From: Nitrobacter sp. Nb-311A | GTDB lineage: Bacteria > Pseudomonadota > Alphaproteobacteria > Rhizobiales > Xanthobacteraceae | NCBI RefSeq assembly: GCF_000152905.1 | Contig: NZ_AAMY01000007.1 | Location: 62,001-126,000, forward strand | Length of the DNA: 64,000 bases | Direction: 5' to 3' | Shown: positions 1 to 11,034 of the stretch, piece after piece | Layout of the letters: every line of letters starts with the position of its first letter | How positions within the stretch are numbered: position 1 is the first letter of the stretch | Translations under genes and position numbers: made by a program | Notes under the pieces: generated by a model | The model's input: only the letters and a program-made list of their open reading frames with translations | What the model was told of the DNA's origin: nothing | Databases searched by the model: none

Positions 1-822
1 CTTGTGGCGGCTGATGAGAATGAACTTGTTGGTCGACTTGTTGGAACGGGTCTTCTTGCCCTTGGTCGGCTTGCCCCACGGCGTCACCGGGTGACGGCCA
101 CCCGACGTCCGGCCTTCGCCGCCGCCATGCGGATGGTCGATCGGGTTCATGACCACGCCACGGTTGTGTGGACGGCGGCCCATCCAACGGGTGCGGCCCG
201 CCTTGCCGATCGAGGTATTCATGTGATCCGGATTCGATACCGCACCAATGGCGCCGCGGCAGCGGCCGTGCACCAGGCGCTGCTCGCCCGAATTCAGACG
301 CAGGATGACATAGTCCTGGTCGCGACCGACGATCTGAGCATAGGTGCCGGCGGAACGCGCAAGCTGACCGCCCTTGCCGATCTTCATCTCGACGTTGTGG
401 ACGATCGTGCCGACGGGCATGTTGCCGAGCGGCATGACATTGCCCGGCTTGACGTCAACATAATTTCCGGCCGCGACGGTATCGCCGACAGCCAGGCGCT
501 GCGGCGCCAGAATATAAGCCTGCTCACCGTCCTGATACTTGATCAGCGCGATGAACGCAGTGCGGTTCGGATCATACTCGAGTCGCTCGACGATCGCCGG
601 CACGTCCGTCTTGCCGCGCTTGAAATCGACGTTGCGATAAGCCTGCTTGTGGCCGCCGCCGCGAAAACGCACGGTCACGCGCCCGGTGTTATTGCGGCCG
701 CCCTTGCCGCGCTTGCCCTCGGTCAACGTCTTGACCGGCTTGCCCTTGTAGAGGGCCGAGCGATCGACCATTACCAACTGGCGTTGGCCCGGCGTCGTGG
801 GATTGTAAGTCTTGAGTGCCAT
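1..822 (-). CDS. rplB: 50S ribosomal protein L2 (3' end cut by window edge)
   Basis: L2 binds 23S rRNA near the peptidyl-transferase centre and is needed for subunit joining. The ATG at 822 gives M-A-L-K, and 274 codons are visible. The hallmark motif [12 protein letters not shown] near the C-terminus, which contains the conserved histidine, is present. The last visible residues are F-I-L-I-S-R-H-K, so only about three codons and the stop should lie outside the window. It follows rplW by 28 bases on the same strand, in the usual S10-operon order. The long open frame on the opposite strand is a high-GC shadow. Confidence 0.97.
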   Translation of the reverse strand, partial: MALKTYNPTTPGQRQLVMVDRSALYKGKPVKTLTEGKRGKGGRNNTGRVTVRFRGGGHKQAYRNVDFKRGKTDVPAIVERLEYDPNRTAFIALIKYQDGEQAYILAPQRLAVGDTVAAGNYVDVKPGNVMPLGNMPVGTIVHNVEMKIGKGGQLARSAGTYAQIVGRDQDYVILRLNSGEQRLVHGRCRGAIGAVSNPDHMNTSIGKAGRTRWMGRRPHNRGVVMNPIDHPHGGGEGRTSGGRHPVTPWGKPTKGKKTRSNKSTNKFILISRHK

Positions 823-850
823 AATCTATCGCCTTAAAGCCGTTTCCGCC

Positions 851-1147
851 TCAGAGACCAGTGGTGACGTCGATGCGATGGCCTTCTTCCAGGGTCACAA
901 CCGCGCGCTTGATGTCTGACTGTGAACCCAGACGCCCCCGGAAAACCTTCGTCTTGCCTTTACGTACCAGCGTGTTCACGCTCTTAACCTTGACGTCGAA
1001 CAGTTTTTCGATCGCTTCCTTGATCTGCGGCTTGGTCGCCTTGCGAGCCACCTTGAACACAACCTTGTTGTGCTCGGAGGCCATCGTCGCCTTTTCGGTA
1101 ATAACCGGAGCAACAATCACGTCGTAATGGTTCGCGCCGATTGTCAT
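851..1147 (-). CDS. rplW: 50S ribosomal protein L23
   Basis: L23 lines the polypeptide exit tunnel and forms the docking site for trigger factor and SRP. The 98-residue length is normal for bacterial L23. The typical opening ([12 protein letters not shown]) and the basic loop ([12 protein letters not shown]) that reaches into the tunnel are both visible. Its ATG overlaps the rplD stop codon by four bases (ATGA, 1144-1147), which indicates translational coupling inside the ribosomal operon. A shorter reading in another frame over the same DNA is not a gene. Confidence 0.97.
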   Translation of the reverse strand: MTIGANHYDVIVAPVITEKATMASEHNKVVFKVARKATKPQIKEAIEKLFDVKVKSVNTLVRKGKTKVFRGRLGSQSDIKRAVVTLEEGHRIDVTTGL

Positions 1148-1764
1148 TTGAAACGCGCCTCCAACGCATCAACCGCCGCCTTGGTCAACACCAGCTTCTG
1201 GCGGCGCAGAATGTCGTAGACGTTGATGCCCTGGATCGGCAGCACGTCGATGTTCGGAATGTTACGTGCAGCCGTTGCAAACCCGGCATGAACCTGCGCA
1301 CCATCGACGATCAGCGCACTGGTCAGACCAAGGCCAGAGAAGTGCCCCATCAGAGCCTTGGTCTTGGCCTCCTTCAATTCGACGCTGTCGATGACAATCA
1401 AACCGCCGTCCTTGGCCTTCGCCGATAGAGCATGGCGCAGCGCTAGCGCGCGCACCTTCTTGGGCAGGTCATGCGCATGGCTGCGAACGACTGGCCCGAA
1501 CGCACGGCCGCCGCCACGGAACTGGGGCGCGCGGGCCGAGCCGTGACGGGCGTTGCCGGTGCCTTTCTGCTTGAACAGCTTCTTGCCGGTACGCCAGATT
1601 TCCGCACGTCCCTTCGTCTTGCGCGTCCCGGCCTGACGCTTGGCGAGTTGCCAGTTCACGCAGCGCTGAATCAGGTCCTTGCGCGGCTCGAGCCCAAAGA
1701 TTCCGTCCGATAATTGAACCGAACCCGCAGCCTTACCTTCCAGGGTGGTAATGTTCAGTTCCAT
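1144..1764 (-). CDS. rplD: 50S ribosomal protein L4
   Basis: L4 is an early-assembly 23S rRNA-binding protein whose long loop lines the exit tunnel. I chose the ATG at 1764 ([10 protein letters not shown]), giving 206 residues. Longer readings would run back into rplC. The loop signature R-G-G-G-R-A-F-G-P preceded by G-S-A-R-A-P-Q-F is present. In enteric bacteria L4 also represses its own operon by attenuation; nothing in this sequence shows whether that holds here. One base separates it from rplC, and it overlaps rplW by four bases. Confidence 0.97.
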   Translation of the reverse strand: MELNITTLEGKAAGSVQLSDGIFGLEPRKDLIQRCVNWQLAKRQAGTRKTKGRAEIWRTGKKLFKQKGTGNARHGSARAPQFRGGGRAFGPVVRSHAHDLPKKVRALALRHALSAKAKDGGLIVIDSVELKEAKTKALMGHFSGLGLTSALIVDGAQVHAGFATAARNIPNIDVLPIQGINVYDILRRQKLVLTKAAVDALEARFK

Positions 1765-1765
1765 G

Positions 1766-2509
1766 TTATGCCCCCTCCTTCTCGGCCGGGACATCTGCCG
1801 TGACTTTGTCCTCATCCGCAGCCTGCGCGCCGCCTGCAACCTTGAACTTGCCTGGCTTCGGAGCTTCCTTGGGCAAGGGCTTCTTCACCGCGTCGCGCAC
1901 CGCGATCCAGCCGCCCTTGGAGCCCGGAACGGCTCCCTCGACCAGGATCAGGCCGCGCTCAACGTCGGTCTGCACCACGCGCAGGTTCAGCGTTGTGATG
2001 CGATCAACACCCATGTGGCCGGGCATCTTCTTGTTCTTGAAAGTCTTGCCTGGATCCTGACGGCCGCCAGTCGAGCCGATCGAACGATGCGAAATCGATA
2101 CACCGTGCGTGGCGCGCAGACCGCCGAAATTCCAGCGTTTCATGCCACCGGCGTAACCCTTACCCACCGAGGTTCCGGTGACATCGACGAACTGGCCGAC
2201 GACGAAATGGTCCGCCTGAATTTCCGCACCGACCGGAATCAGGGAATCCTGCGACACGCGAAATTCCGCGACCTTGCGCTTCGGCTCAACCTTGGCGACC
2301 GCGAATTGTCCGCGCTCCGCCTTGGGCATGTAGACCGTCTTGCGCGCGCCCGAGCCAAGCTGCAAAGCGACGTAGCCGTTTTTCTCACTGGTCCGGTGTC
2401 CCAGCACCTGACAATTGCTTAGCTTCAGCACGGTCACAGGGATGTGCTCGCCGGCCTCCGTGAAGACCCGCGTCATCCCGACCTTTTGTGCGATCACTCC
2501 GGAGCGCAT
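1766..2509 (-). CDS. rplC: 50S ribosomal protein L3
   Basis: L3 initiates 50S assembly and contacts the peptidyl-transferase centre. The start [14 protein letters not shown] and the central [18 protein letters not shown] loop are diagnostic. At 247 residues it is about 35 longer than E. coli L3. The extra length is a C-terminal Ala/Lys/Glu-rich tail ([13 protein letters not shown]), a feature I associate with rhizobial L3 proteins. It lies 103 bases downstream of rpsJ. Confidence 0.97.
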   Translation of the reverse strand: MRSGVIAQKVGMTRVFTEAGEHIPVTVLKLSNCQVLGHRTSEKNGYVALQLGSGARKTVYMPKAERGQFAVAKVEPKRKVAEFRVSQDSLIPVGAEIQADHFVVGQFVDVTGTSVGKGYAGGMKRWNFGGLRATHGVSISHRSIGSTGGRQDPGKTFKNKKMPGHMGVDRITTLNLRVVQTDVERGLILVEGAVPGSKGGWIAVRDAVKKPLPKEAPKPGKFKVAGGAQAADEDKVTADVPAEKEGA

Positions 2510-2612
2510 CGTCGTGCTTCCTGTTCTTTCTGTCCGCTAACGATCGGACTGTTCCCAAACTTCGTTCTGACTTTCCGCGTGTCCCGGTCCGAAAAAGCGG
2601 CGGGCCGCGGAG

Positions 2613-2921
2613 TCAGAGCTTGATCTCGACGTCGACGCCCGCGGCCAGATCAAGCTTCATCAAGGCATCGACTGTCTGAGGAGTTGGATCGACGATATCG
2701 AGAAGACGCTTGTGCGTCCGCATTTCGAACTGCTCACGGCTTTTCTTGTCGACGTGCGGCGAACGGTTGACCGTAAACTTCTCGATTCGCGTCGGCAGCG
2801 GGATTGGCCCACGGACCTGCGCGCCGGTGCGTTTCGCGGTGTTCACGATCTCGCGGGTCGACGTATCGAGAATCCGATGGTCGAACGCCTTGAGACGGAT
2901 GCGGATATTCTGGCCGTTCAT
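2613..2921 (-). CDS. rpsJ: 30S ribosomal protein S10 (NusE)
   Basis: S10 is a 30S head protein and, as NusE, partners NusB and NusG in antitermination and transcription-translation coupling. The full 102-residue family length is present, with typical [17 protein letters not shown] and F-E-M-R-T-H-K-R-L blocks. It opens the S10 section directly behind tuf, with about 100 bases between them. That spacer contains a palindromic repeat (2944-3013) rather than an obvious promoter, so read-through from the str genes is likely. Confidence 0.97.
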
Positions 2922-2943
2922 TGCCGTGTCTCTCTTTGAAAAG

Positions 2944-3013
2944 CGAATAGTGAGTAGTGAGTAGCGAATAGCGAAATAGAAGATCTTCTATTCGCCACTC
3001 GCTATTCGCAATT
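2944..3013. repeat. AT-rich palindromic repeat in the tuf-rpsJ spacer
   Basis: The spacer consists of reiterated GCGAATAG and GTGAGTAG units, followed by the reverse-complement units CTATTCGC and CCACTCGC. At the centre is a perfect 16-bp palindrome (2976-2991, ATAGAAGATCTTCTAT). In RNA this would fold into a long hairpin between two highly expressed genes. I recall similar GAATAGCGAGTAG-type intergenic repeats in other Bradyrhizobiaceae genomes. There is no T-tract on the operon strand, so it is not a classical terminator; mRNA processing or stability is a guess. Confidence 0.75.
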
Positions 3014-3022
3014 CTCTTGTTC

Positions 3023-4213
<1,191 letters not shown>

Positions 4214-4252
4214 TTGACTCTCCGTTCAGTCGTCGACTGTCGCCAGCGACAA

Positions 4253-6325
4253 TCAGGCAAACTTTTTCTGGACTTCCGCCGACACATTCGCCGGCGCTTC
4301 AGCATAATGATCGAACTGCATCGTAAAGGTCGCGCGCCCCTGACTCATCGAGCGCAGATTATTCACGTAGCCGAACATATTCATGAGCGGCACCATCGCA
4401 TTGATGACGTTGGCGTTGCCACGCATGTCCTGCCCCTGGATCTGGCCCCGCCGCGAGTTGAGATCGCCGATGACCGAGCCGGTATAGTCTTCCGGTGTCA
4501 CCACCTCGACCTTCATGATCGGCTCCAGCAGCACCGACTTGCCCTTTTGCAGCGCCTCGCGGAAGCAGGCGCGCGTCGCGATTTCGAATGCCAATGCCGA
4601 CGAGTCGACGTCATGGAATTTGCCGTCGATCAGCTGCACCTTGACATCGACAACAGGGAAGCCCGCGACCACGCCGGAACTGAGCACGCTCTCGATGCCC
4701 TTCTCCACGCCGGGAATGTATTCCTTGGGCACGGCGCCGCCGACGATCTTCGACTCGAACTCGTATCCTTTACCGGCTTCATTCGGTTCGACGATCAGCG
4801 TCACCGCGGCGAACTGACCGGTACCGCCGGTCTGCTTCTTGTGGGTGTAGCTGTGTTCGATACGCTTGGTGACCCGCTCGCGGAACGCCACCTGCGGGGC
4901 GCCTATGTTGGCATCGACCTTATAGGTGCGCTTGAGGATATCGACCTTGATGTCGAGATGGAGTTCGCCCATGCCCTTGAGAATGGTCTGGCCGGACTCC
5001 AGATCGGTCGAGACACGGAACGACGGATCTTCCGCCGCAAGCTTCGCCAGCGCGATACCGAGCTTTTCCTGATCGGCCTTGGACTTCGGCTCGATCGCGA
5101 TCTCGATGACGGGATCGGGGAATTCCATCTTTTCGAGGATCACCGGATGAGCGGGATCGCACAGCGTGTCGCCGGTGCGCGCTTCCTTGAGGCCGGCCAG
5201 CGCGACGATGTCGCCGGCATAGGCTTCCTTGATGTCCTCGCGATTGTTCGCATGCATCAGCAGCATCCGGCCGATGCGCTCTTTCTTCTCGCGTGTCGAG
5301 TTGACGACGCCGGTGCCGCTCTGAAGGATGCCGGAATAGATGCGGCAGAATGTGATGGTGCCGACGAACGGATCGTCCATGATCTTGAACGCCAGCAACG
5401 ACATTGGCTCCTTGTCGTCGGCGTGACGGACAACTTCGTTGCCTTTGTCGTCCACACCATTGATCGCGGGTACATCGAGCGGCGACGGCAGATAGGCGAC
5501 CACGGCATCGAGCAGCGGCTGCACGCCCTTGTTCTTGAAAGCCGTGCCGCACAGAACCGGATAGAAAGCGCCGGTCAGCACAGCCTTGCGGATCAGCTTC
5601 TTCAATGTGGCTTCGTCGGGCTCGGCGCCGTCGAGATAGGCGGCCATGGCATCGTCGTCGAGTTCGACAGCGGCCTCCACCAGCTTTTCGCGATATTCCT
5701 TCGCCTTGTCGACGAGGTCAGCCGGAATGTCGGCGACGTCATACATCGCACCGAGCGATTCGTTATTCCAGACCAGCGCCTTCATGCGAACGAGGTCGAC
5801 CATGCCCTTGAAGTTGCTTTCCGAGCCGATCGGAAGCTGCAGCGCGATCGGACGCGCGCCGAGACGGTCAACAATGTCAGCGAGACACTTGTAGAAGTCG
5901 GCGCCGGTTTTATCCATCTTGTTGCAGAAGACGATGCGCGGCACCTTGTACTTATCGCCCTGACGCCACACGGTTTCGGTCTGTGGCTCAACACCCTGAT
6001 TTGAGTCGAGCACGCATACGGCGCCGTCGAGCACACGCAAGGAACGCTCCACCTCGATGGTGAAGTCGACGTGGCCGGGGGTGTCGATGATGTTCAGGCG
6101 CTTGCCGTCCCAAAACGCGGTGGTCGCGGCCGAGGTAATGGTGATGCCGCGCTCCTGCTCCTGCGTCATCCAGTCCATCGTCGCGGCACCCTCGTGCACT
6201 TCGCCGATCTTGTGGCTCTTGCCGGTGTAATAAAGGATACGCTCGGTCGTGGTGGTCTTGCCGGCGTCGATATGCGCCATGATACCGAAATTACGGTAAT
6301 CCTCGATGGCATGTTGGCGGGGCAT
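4253..6325 (-). CDS. fusA: Translation elongation factor G
   Basis: EF-G is the GTPase that drives ribosomal translocation and, with RRF, recycling. It is complete at 690 residues. The motifs A-H-I-D-A-G-K-T-T (P-loop), R-G-I-T-I (switch I), D-T-P-G-H-V-D-F and N-K-M-D-K are present, as is the C-terminal G-Y-V-N-N-L-R-S block of domain V. It lies between rpsG (32-base gap) and tuf (39-base gap), which is the canonical str-operon position. It encodes the canonical EF-G form, not the LepA or TypA relatives. Confidence 0.98.
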   Translation of the reverse strand: MPRQHAIEDYRNFGIMAHIDAGKTTTTERILYYTGKSHKIGEVHEGAATMDWMTQEQERGITITSAATTAFWDGKRLNIIDTPGHVDFTIEVERSLRVLDGAVCVLDSNQGVEPQTETVWRQGDKYKVPRIVFCNKMDKTGADFYKCLADIVDRLGARPIALQLPIGSESNFKGMVDLVRMKALVWNNESLGAMYDVADIPADLVDKAKEYREKLVEAAVELDDDAMAAYLDGAEPDEATLKKLIRKAVLTGAFYPVLCGTAFKNKGVQPLLDAVVAYLPSPLDVPAINGVDDKGNEVVRHADDKEPMSLLAFKIMDDPFVGTITFCRIYSGILQSGTGVVNSTREKKERIGRMLLMHANNREDIKEAYAGDIVALAGLKEARTGDTLCDPAHPVILEKMEFPDPVIEIAIEPKSKADQEKLGIALAKLAAEDPSFRVSTDLESGQTILKGMGELHLDIKVDILKRTYKVDANIGAPQVAFRERVTKRIEHSYTHKKQTGGTGQFAAVTLIVEPNEAGKGYEFESKIVGGAVPKEYIPGVEKGIESVLSSGVVAGFPVVDVKVQLIDGKFHDVDSSALAFEIATRACFREALQKGKSVLLEPIMKVEVVTPEDYTGSVIGDLNSRRGQIQGQDMRGNANVINAMVPLMNMFGYVNNLRSMSQGRATFTMQFDHYAEAPANVSAEVQKKFA

Positions 6326-6357
6326 GAAGCTGTCCTTAAATTCCTGTTATGTCGCCG

Positions 6358-6843
<486 letters not shown>

Positions 6844-7215
6844 TTACTTCGGACGCTTCGCGCCGTACTTCGAACGACGCTGCTTGCGGTTCTTGACGCC
6901 CTGCGTATCCAGGACGCCGCGGAGGATGTGGTAGCGCACGCCCGGCAAGTCCTTCACGCGGCCGCCGCGGATCATGACTACGGAATGTTCCTGAAGGTTG
7001 TGCCCCTCACCCGGAATATAACCGATGACCTCGAAGCCATTGGTCAGACGCACCTTAGCGACCTTGCGCAGCGCCGAATTGGGCTTCTTCGGAGTCGTGG
7101 TGTAAACACGCGTGCACACGCCGCGCTTTTGCGGCGACTGCTGCAACGCGGGCACCTTCTTGCGCGACTTCTGTATGACGCGCGGACTTGCGATCAGTTG
7201 GTTGATCGTCGGCAT
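6844..7215 (-). CDS. rpsL: 30S ribosomal protein S12
   Basis: S12 sits in the decoding centre and controls translational accuracy. It is full length at 123 residues. The loop [12 protein letters not shown] carries the lysine equivalent to E. coli K43, and the [10 protein letters not shown] segment carries the K88 equivalent, so the allele looks streptomycin-sensitive. It is the first gene of the str operon in this window, with a long (about 400 base) leader back to a candidate promoter at 7615-7643. Confidence 0.98.
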   Translation of the reverse strand: MPTINQLIASPRVIQKSRKKVPALQQSPQKRGVCTRVYTTTPKKPNSALRKVAKVRLTNGFEVIGYIPGEGHNLQEHSVVMIRGGRVKDLPGVRYHILRGVLDTQGVKNRKQRRSKYGAKRPK

Positions 7216-7614
7216 CGTTCGCCTTCACCCTTATATTTACGCGAAACCCCGATCGGCTTCGCACTTCGTCCGGAGCTACTGCCCACCCGCTTGCGATGCA
7301 TGAATCGCTTCACGCAAAACAAAAACCGCGCCGACCGTTCATTGCTGAACGGGAAGCGCTTCGACGCCACAGAGGACCGCGATCAACGTCAACCGGGATG
7401 AACCGGTCGGCTTCCACCGAGGTCATGCATCCGAAATCAATCTCGAGAGATCTCGCTCAAGAGAACGACTATCGTCCTGGCATTGCCTAGCTATTTCGGC
7501 AGCGTCTGAGCAGCATTCGTCGAGGTTGGTGCCCGTCTCTATCAATCACAGCAGATAGATAGGGTTTTCTGTTCCGACGTTGGCGTAGCTCACCGCCTGC
7601 CGTTAAGTGCGCGG

Positions 7615-7643
7615 GTTTTATCCACGGCGACTCGTCAAGTCAA
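7615..7643 (-). promoter_or_regulatory. Candidate sigma-70-type promoter of the str operon
   Basis: Read on the minus strand: TTGACT (7643-7638), a 17-base spacer, then TAAAAC (7620-7615). This is a close match to the housekeeping consensus at ideal spacing. It would start transcription near 7608 and leave a leader of about 390 nt before rpsL. No coding frame intervenes. It has been identified by eye only. Confidence 0.4.
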
Positions 7644-7788
7644 GGCTGAACCGCCACAACAGGAGCACTTCCAACGGTTTCGCACGACCCTCCCACCGCA
7701 CCCGGCTTCGGCAGCAACCGCCGGCGCATATTTTCCGTAAGCCATTATAAATAATATGTTTTCAGAGCGATGGACTTCACCCCTGTTA

Positions 7789-7826
7789 GAGCATTTTCGC
7801 TTCCGATTGAGTCAGAAGCGAAGCTC
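7789..7826. repeat. Short palindromic repeat, type II
   Basis: The unit GAGCATTTTCGCTTCCGATT continues into GAGTCAGAAGCGAAGCTC, forming an imperfect stem (GCTTC..GAAGC). The same unit recurs at 8133-8165, 53247-53280 (reverse orientation) and 62234-62268, always in intergenic DNA. It behaves like a REP element of this bacterial family. Confidence 0.75.
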
Positions 7827-8071
7827 CGGATTGTGGCTCCTGCCCGATTTTTCGCCGAGCCATATCCCCCGATCTTGCATCGAATCAAAACAGCGCCCTG
7901 CCCCTGCGAAGCTCCTGTCGATTTTTGACGGAGAGCCACCGGACATGGAACAGGGCTGAAATTCAGTCAGGGGCTGCAGTCTCGCAAACTGAACTGGTCG
8001 AGTCAGATGGTCGCTGACGGCGCGGATTCGCGGAGCCGGTGTTGTTCGCATGGGGGGATATAGTCGAATTA

Positions 8072-8165
8072 GCGCGTTTTTCGAGCGAAGTGGACACCGG
8101 CTCACATCAAGAGAACGCGTCAAATCAAACAAAGAGCCCACTTCTGATTCAGTCAGAAGCGGAAA
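8072..8165. repeat. Composite palindromic repeat, types I + II
   Basis: A type I unit (GTTTTTCGAGCGAAGTGGA, ACACCGG, then GAACGCGTCAAATCAAA; 8072-8126) is followed immediately by a type II unit (CTTCTGATTCAGTCAGAAGC, 8133-8165). The same I-then-II order is found in reverse orientation at 53247-53346. Type I cores also occur at 12291-12371, 34168-34225 and 34651-34706. The combination resembles the mosaic REP clusters (BIMEs) known from enteric bacteria. Confidence 0.75.
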
Positions 8166-8551
8166 GAATCCAGTCGTCGTTAGGGGGATGACCGCACGTC
8201 AGGCGAAGAAGACAAGTTGAACAGCTAAAAGCGCCGCTTCTCAATCACGTCGGCGCCGCGAACTCAACAGACGATGCAAGAGTCAGATGCAGGAATCAAA
8301 GGGATCAACAAACCCAGGCAGGCAACCGCGCCGTCTGCCGCTTCAAAATGATCAAAACGTTCCGGAGACGGCAAGCCCGCTGGTCATACCGAGCGAAGCG
8401 AGTGAAGGCCGGATGCCTGAGTGGGAGCTTGAGATGCAATAATATGAATCGCGACAACCTGCAGCGGGGCCAACGCTACGGCCTCCGCGGCAGAAAGCGA
8501 CGATGACATGTGAACCGCGATGGCGGCTCACACCATCTATTTGACTTTAGC

Positions 8552-8797
8552 TTAGTGGCCGTGACCGTGGCCGCTCTTCGCTTCCTTGTGCGCCAGCTCG
8601 CTCAGGAGCTTCTGCGCCAGCAAATCCTGACCTACCTGATCGACCGGAAACGTGGTGGCGTTACCCAGATGGCCAATGGTAGCACTCTTGGCGCCAAGCG
8701 ATCCCGATCCGGCATGGATCACCTTGCCATCCGTCGTGTATGAACCGTCGATCTGTTTACCCAGGGTTTCATCGTAAAAAGAGACGTGTCGCGGCAT
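8552..8797 (-). CDS. Small conserved hypothetical protein with His-rich tail
   Basis: This is an 81-residue protein of unknown function. I chose the ATG at 8797 (M-P-R-H-V-S-F-Y-D-E) because a strong GGAGG lies eight bases upstream; an in-frame ATG five codons earlier would include that site. The sequence is mostly polar with no signal peptide or membrane segment, and ends in G-H-G-H-G-H, a possible metal-binding tail. It lies 83 bases downstream of the Crp/Fnr gene on the same strand and could be cotranscribed with it. I recall similar short proteins in related rhizobia but know no function. Confidence 0.7.
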   Translation of the reverse strand: MPRHVSFYDETLGKQIDGSYTTDGKVIHAGSGSLGAKSATIGHLGNATTFPVDQVGQDLLAQKLLSELAHKEAKSGHGHGH

Positions 8798-8880
8798 CGG
8801 TGCCTCCTCCATTGTTGAATTTCTTTGTGTACCGATGGAAACAGCGACCGTATAGCCAACTAGTTTACATAGTGAGCATT

Positions 8881-9591
8881 TTATTTGGTGAACGAGCCAG
8901 GCAGTAATCTGTCGTACTCGCGCCGGACCGCGCGATAGCATTCGCAGGATGTGCGCTCCAACAGCTTGCGGTCCAGTATGGTAATGATGCCGCGGCTATA
9001 TGTGAGAACCTGCTGTTGCTGAAACTTTCTTAGCTCGGCGTTAACGGCCACGCGACTGACCACAAGCATCTCGGCCAGGAATTGTTGCGTGAGGCGAAGC
9101 TCGTCACCATCGACGCGATCGTGAGACTTCAACAGCCATCGTGCGCAGCGTTGGAGGAGCGTATGACTGGCGTTGCACGCAACGGACTGCATCACCTGCG
9201 CAAGGAACGCTCGTGAATAGGCGTTGAGCTTGCGCCGAAATACCGGCAGCCGCGCTTGCAACTCCTGAAACTCCCGAAACGAAATACGGATACTATCGCC
9301 GGACACCTGGACGACGGCGCGATGCATGGATTGATCGTCGCCCATGATCGCTCCAACGTTGATCATACCTTCCCGTCCCGTGGTCGACGTCTCGGCTGTC
9401 TTGTCGGTCTTGAGCGGGGCGAGGTTGGAGATGATCGCAGTTTCGGGAAAATACACATAATCGAATGGGCCGCGTGGTTCGTACAGCACGCAACCAAGCG
9501 GAAGTTTGACAAACTCAGACAGCTTCTGAATTTCGATCCATTCCGTGTCCGGTATGCTCGCCAGAAGGCTGTTCTTTGGTCTGTGCACCAT
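8881..9591 (-). CDS. Crp/Fnr-family transcriptional regulator
   Basis: 236 residues. The N-terminal half matches a cyclic-nucleotide-binding-like beta-roll (L-P-L-G-C-V-L-Y-E-P, then Y-F-P-E-T-A-I-I-S), and the C-terminal half matches a winged HTH (L-T-Q-Q-F-L-A-E-M-L-V-V-S-R-V-A-V, about residues 165-185). There is no N-terminal Cys cluster of the Fnr type, so an oxygen-sensing Fe-S centre is unlikely; the ligand cannot be read from sequence. The recognition helix lacks the usual Arg-Glu-x-x-x-Arg of Crp. An inverted repeat (9602-9634) sits just before the ATG and may be an autoregulatory operator. Confidence 0.85.
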   Translation of the reverse strand: MVHRPKNSLLASIPDTEWIEIQKLSEFVKLPLGCVLYEPRGPFDYVYFPETAIISNLAPLKTDKTAETSTTGREGMINVGAIMGDDQSMHRAVVQVSGDSIRISFREFQELQARLPVFRRKLNAYSRAFLAQVMQSVACNASHTLLQRCARWLLKSHDRVDGDELRLTQQFLAEMLVVSRVAVNAELRKFQQQQVLTYSRGIITILDRKLLERTSCECYRAVRREYDRLLPGSFTK

Positions 9592-9601
9592 TGTCTCACG
9601 A

Positions 9602-9634
9602 TCACCGGTTCTTGCGGCAAGTCAAAACCGGTGA
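9602..9634. promoter_or_regulatory. Inverted repeat upstream of the Crp/Fnr gene
   Basis: TCACCGGTT (9602-9610) and AACCGGTGA (9626-9634) are perfect 9-bp arms with a 15-base centre, ending 11 bases before the regulator's start codon. A second hairpin (TTTGGTT/AACCAAA, 9641-9662) follows. The position suits an autoregulatory operator, but arm-to-arm spacing is wider than a classical Crp site. An mRNA hairpin is equally possible. Confidence 0.4.
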
Positions 9635-9696
9635 CCGCAGTTTGGTTCTTTGTGTAACCAAAGGCAAGCCACGTCGGACTGACGGCCCCGAATACG

Positions 9697-9740
9697 GTAT
9701 CGCCTTTCGACTGCGCTCTCGAAGCGGCCGAAGGCGATAC
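9697..9740 (-). other. Hairpin after the GNAT gene
   Basis: GTATCGCCTT (9697-9706) and AAGGCGATAC (9731-9740) are perfect 10-bp arms directly downstream (minus strand) of the acyltransferase stop at 9746. There is no T-tract, so it is a weak terminator candidate or an mRNA 3'-end stabilising structure. Confidence 0.4.
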
Positions 9741-9745
9741 GCCGC

Positions 9746-10864
9746 TTATTTACTTGCTTTGGAACTGGCCTGCGCCGACCAACTCCGAACTCCGTCGCGA
9801 AGCCGACGGAGTTGCCCATAGCCCCGTTGGCGAATGCCTTCCAGCAAAAATGGCGGCGATCTACCGGGCCCAACATCGATCAGCAGATCGACCATCTTCC
9901 GGCGGCCCGCCCAGAGCTGAGCCATGAAGCTTCGCTCGTAAGAACAGGAATCGATGGCTCCGATCTCCGTTGAGGAGAACAGATCGTCCGTGATCCTGTC
10001 GATCAGCAGGACACCGGGTGAATACTTCGCGTAGTCATGATCGAACGCCGTTTTCCAGGTATAGGCCGTGGAGCCGCAATACATCAGCACCTGTGCGGCG
10101 ATGGCACGCCGATCAACACGAAGCAAAGCAACCGAAGCATTGCCACGTTCGGCAAGCGCGGCGATCACCTGCCGGGCGAAGGCGGCATCCGCGGACTTGC
10201 ATAACAACGCGGTGCCACGCGCTCCTTTCCAGCTTGCGGCTTCCAGCTTCAGAAACGTCTCGAACGCCTCTCTCGTATCTGAAGCGCGGAGGTTGACGAT
10301 ATCGACACTGCCTACGGCGGAGAGGCGGTTCCAATCCTGCCGCATCTTCTTCCGGGTCGAGCCTGACCGTTTCACACCGACATCACGAGTCGCGAAAGGC
10401 CGCGCATTCTCGGACAATCTGAGGTACGCGCAGCCTTGTTCCGTCAGCGCATCAACAAGCGTTTCGAAGCTCCGGGCCTCGGCATCGAACGACTTGAGGC
10501 TGATCACCTTGGGCAGCGAGCGACTGTTCCGGATCGCCGATAAAAAGCCCGGAATGACCTCGCGGACGAAAGCGGGATCCACGACAGGGCTTGAGAGAAA
10601 AGCGTAGTTGTAGGGCAGTGCTTCAAGCACCGCGGGCCACAGCCGAGAAATTCTGCGAACCTGAAAGGCCCATACGCCGACCAGCTTCTTGCGTCCGGTA
10701 CTGTCGTCCCACGCCAGCAGAACATGGATGCTCGCAAACCCGCTGTCATTTGCGACCTTCAGGGCAGCCGGATTCATGAACACGTTGGAAGATGCCCGCC
10801 GAACGAGATCGTCCCACGGCGCCGCAAAGTCCAGTGTTGGTGAACAAATGTTTACTGAAATCAT
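9746..10864 (-). CDS. GNAT-type acyltransferase, BioF2-like/CelD family
   Basis: 372 residues. The central portion (about 150-320), with R-K-K-M-R-Q-D-W-N-R, L-E-A-A-S-W-K-G and the Y-C-G-S-T-A-Y-T-W-K-T-A-F-D strand, matches the BioF2-like acetyltransferase domain found in CelD/FemAB-related proteins, often linked to cell-envelope or exopolysaccharide modification. I chose the ATG at 10864 (M-I-S-V-N-I) because GAGG lies six bases upstream; a TTG start 14 codons earlier is possible. It is divergent from an FAD oxidoreductase across about 170 bases, so the two may share regulation. The substrate is unknown. Confidence 0.75.
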   Translation of the reverse strand: MISVNICSPTLDFAAPWDDLVRRASSNVFMNPAALKVANDSGFASIHVLLAWDDSTGRKKLVGVWAFQVRRISRLWPAVLEALPYNYAFLSSPVVDPAFVREVIPGFLSAIRNSRSLPKVISLKSFDAEARSFETLVDALTEQGCAYLRLSENARPFATRDVGVKRSGSTRKKMRQDWNRLSAVGSVDIVNLRASDTREAFETFLKLEAASWKGARGTALLCKSADAAFARQVIAALAERGNASVALLRVDRRAIAAQVLMYCGSTAYTWKTAFDHDYAKYSPGVLLIDRITDDLFSSTEIGAIDSCSYERSFMAQLWAGRRKMVDLLIDVGPGRSPPFLLEGIRQRGYGQLRRLRDGVRSWSAQASSKASK

Positions 10865-11034
10865 CGGACGCCTCGGACCATCCTCGGCGATCCGCTCGGC
10901 CGGCAATACTGGTCTTCCCGCGTTGCTTTTCGGTTAAGTTTGCATCGCGACTGTCCGCCTAGGATCTTTTGATATCTTTCAAGATTTTTTTGCCTTTGCG
11001 GCGCAATGTACTCTCCCGGAACGAGGGCCGATCC

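Larger units (their letters stand above)
7216..8551. other. 1.3 kb non-coding spacer upstream of rpsL
   Basis: I see no convincing gene here; the open frames lack ribosome-binding sites and family resemblance. The part next to rpsL is a long leader with a candidate promoter (7615-7643). Farther out are palindromic repeats at 7789-7826 and 8072-8165. The rest is unremarkable, with lower GC than the flanking ribosomal genes. It forms one edge of the accessory patch that splits rpoC from rpsL. Confidence 0.6.

Noticed and set aside
7745-8141. Short frames in the spacer upstream of rpsL
   Set aside because: They consist largely of palindromic repeat sequence and lack start signals.
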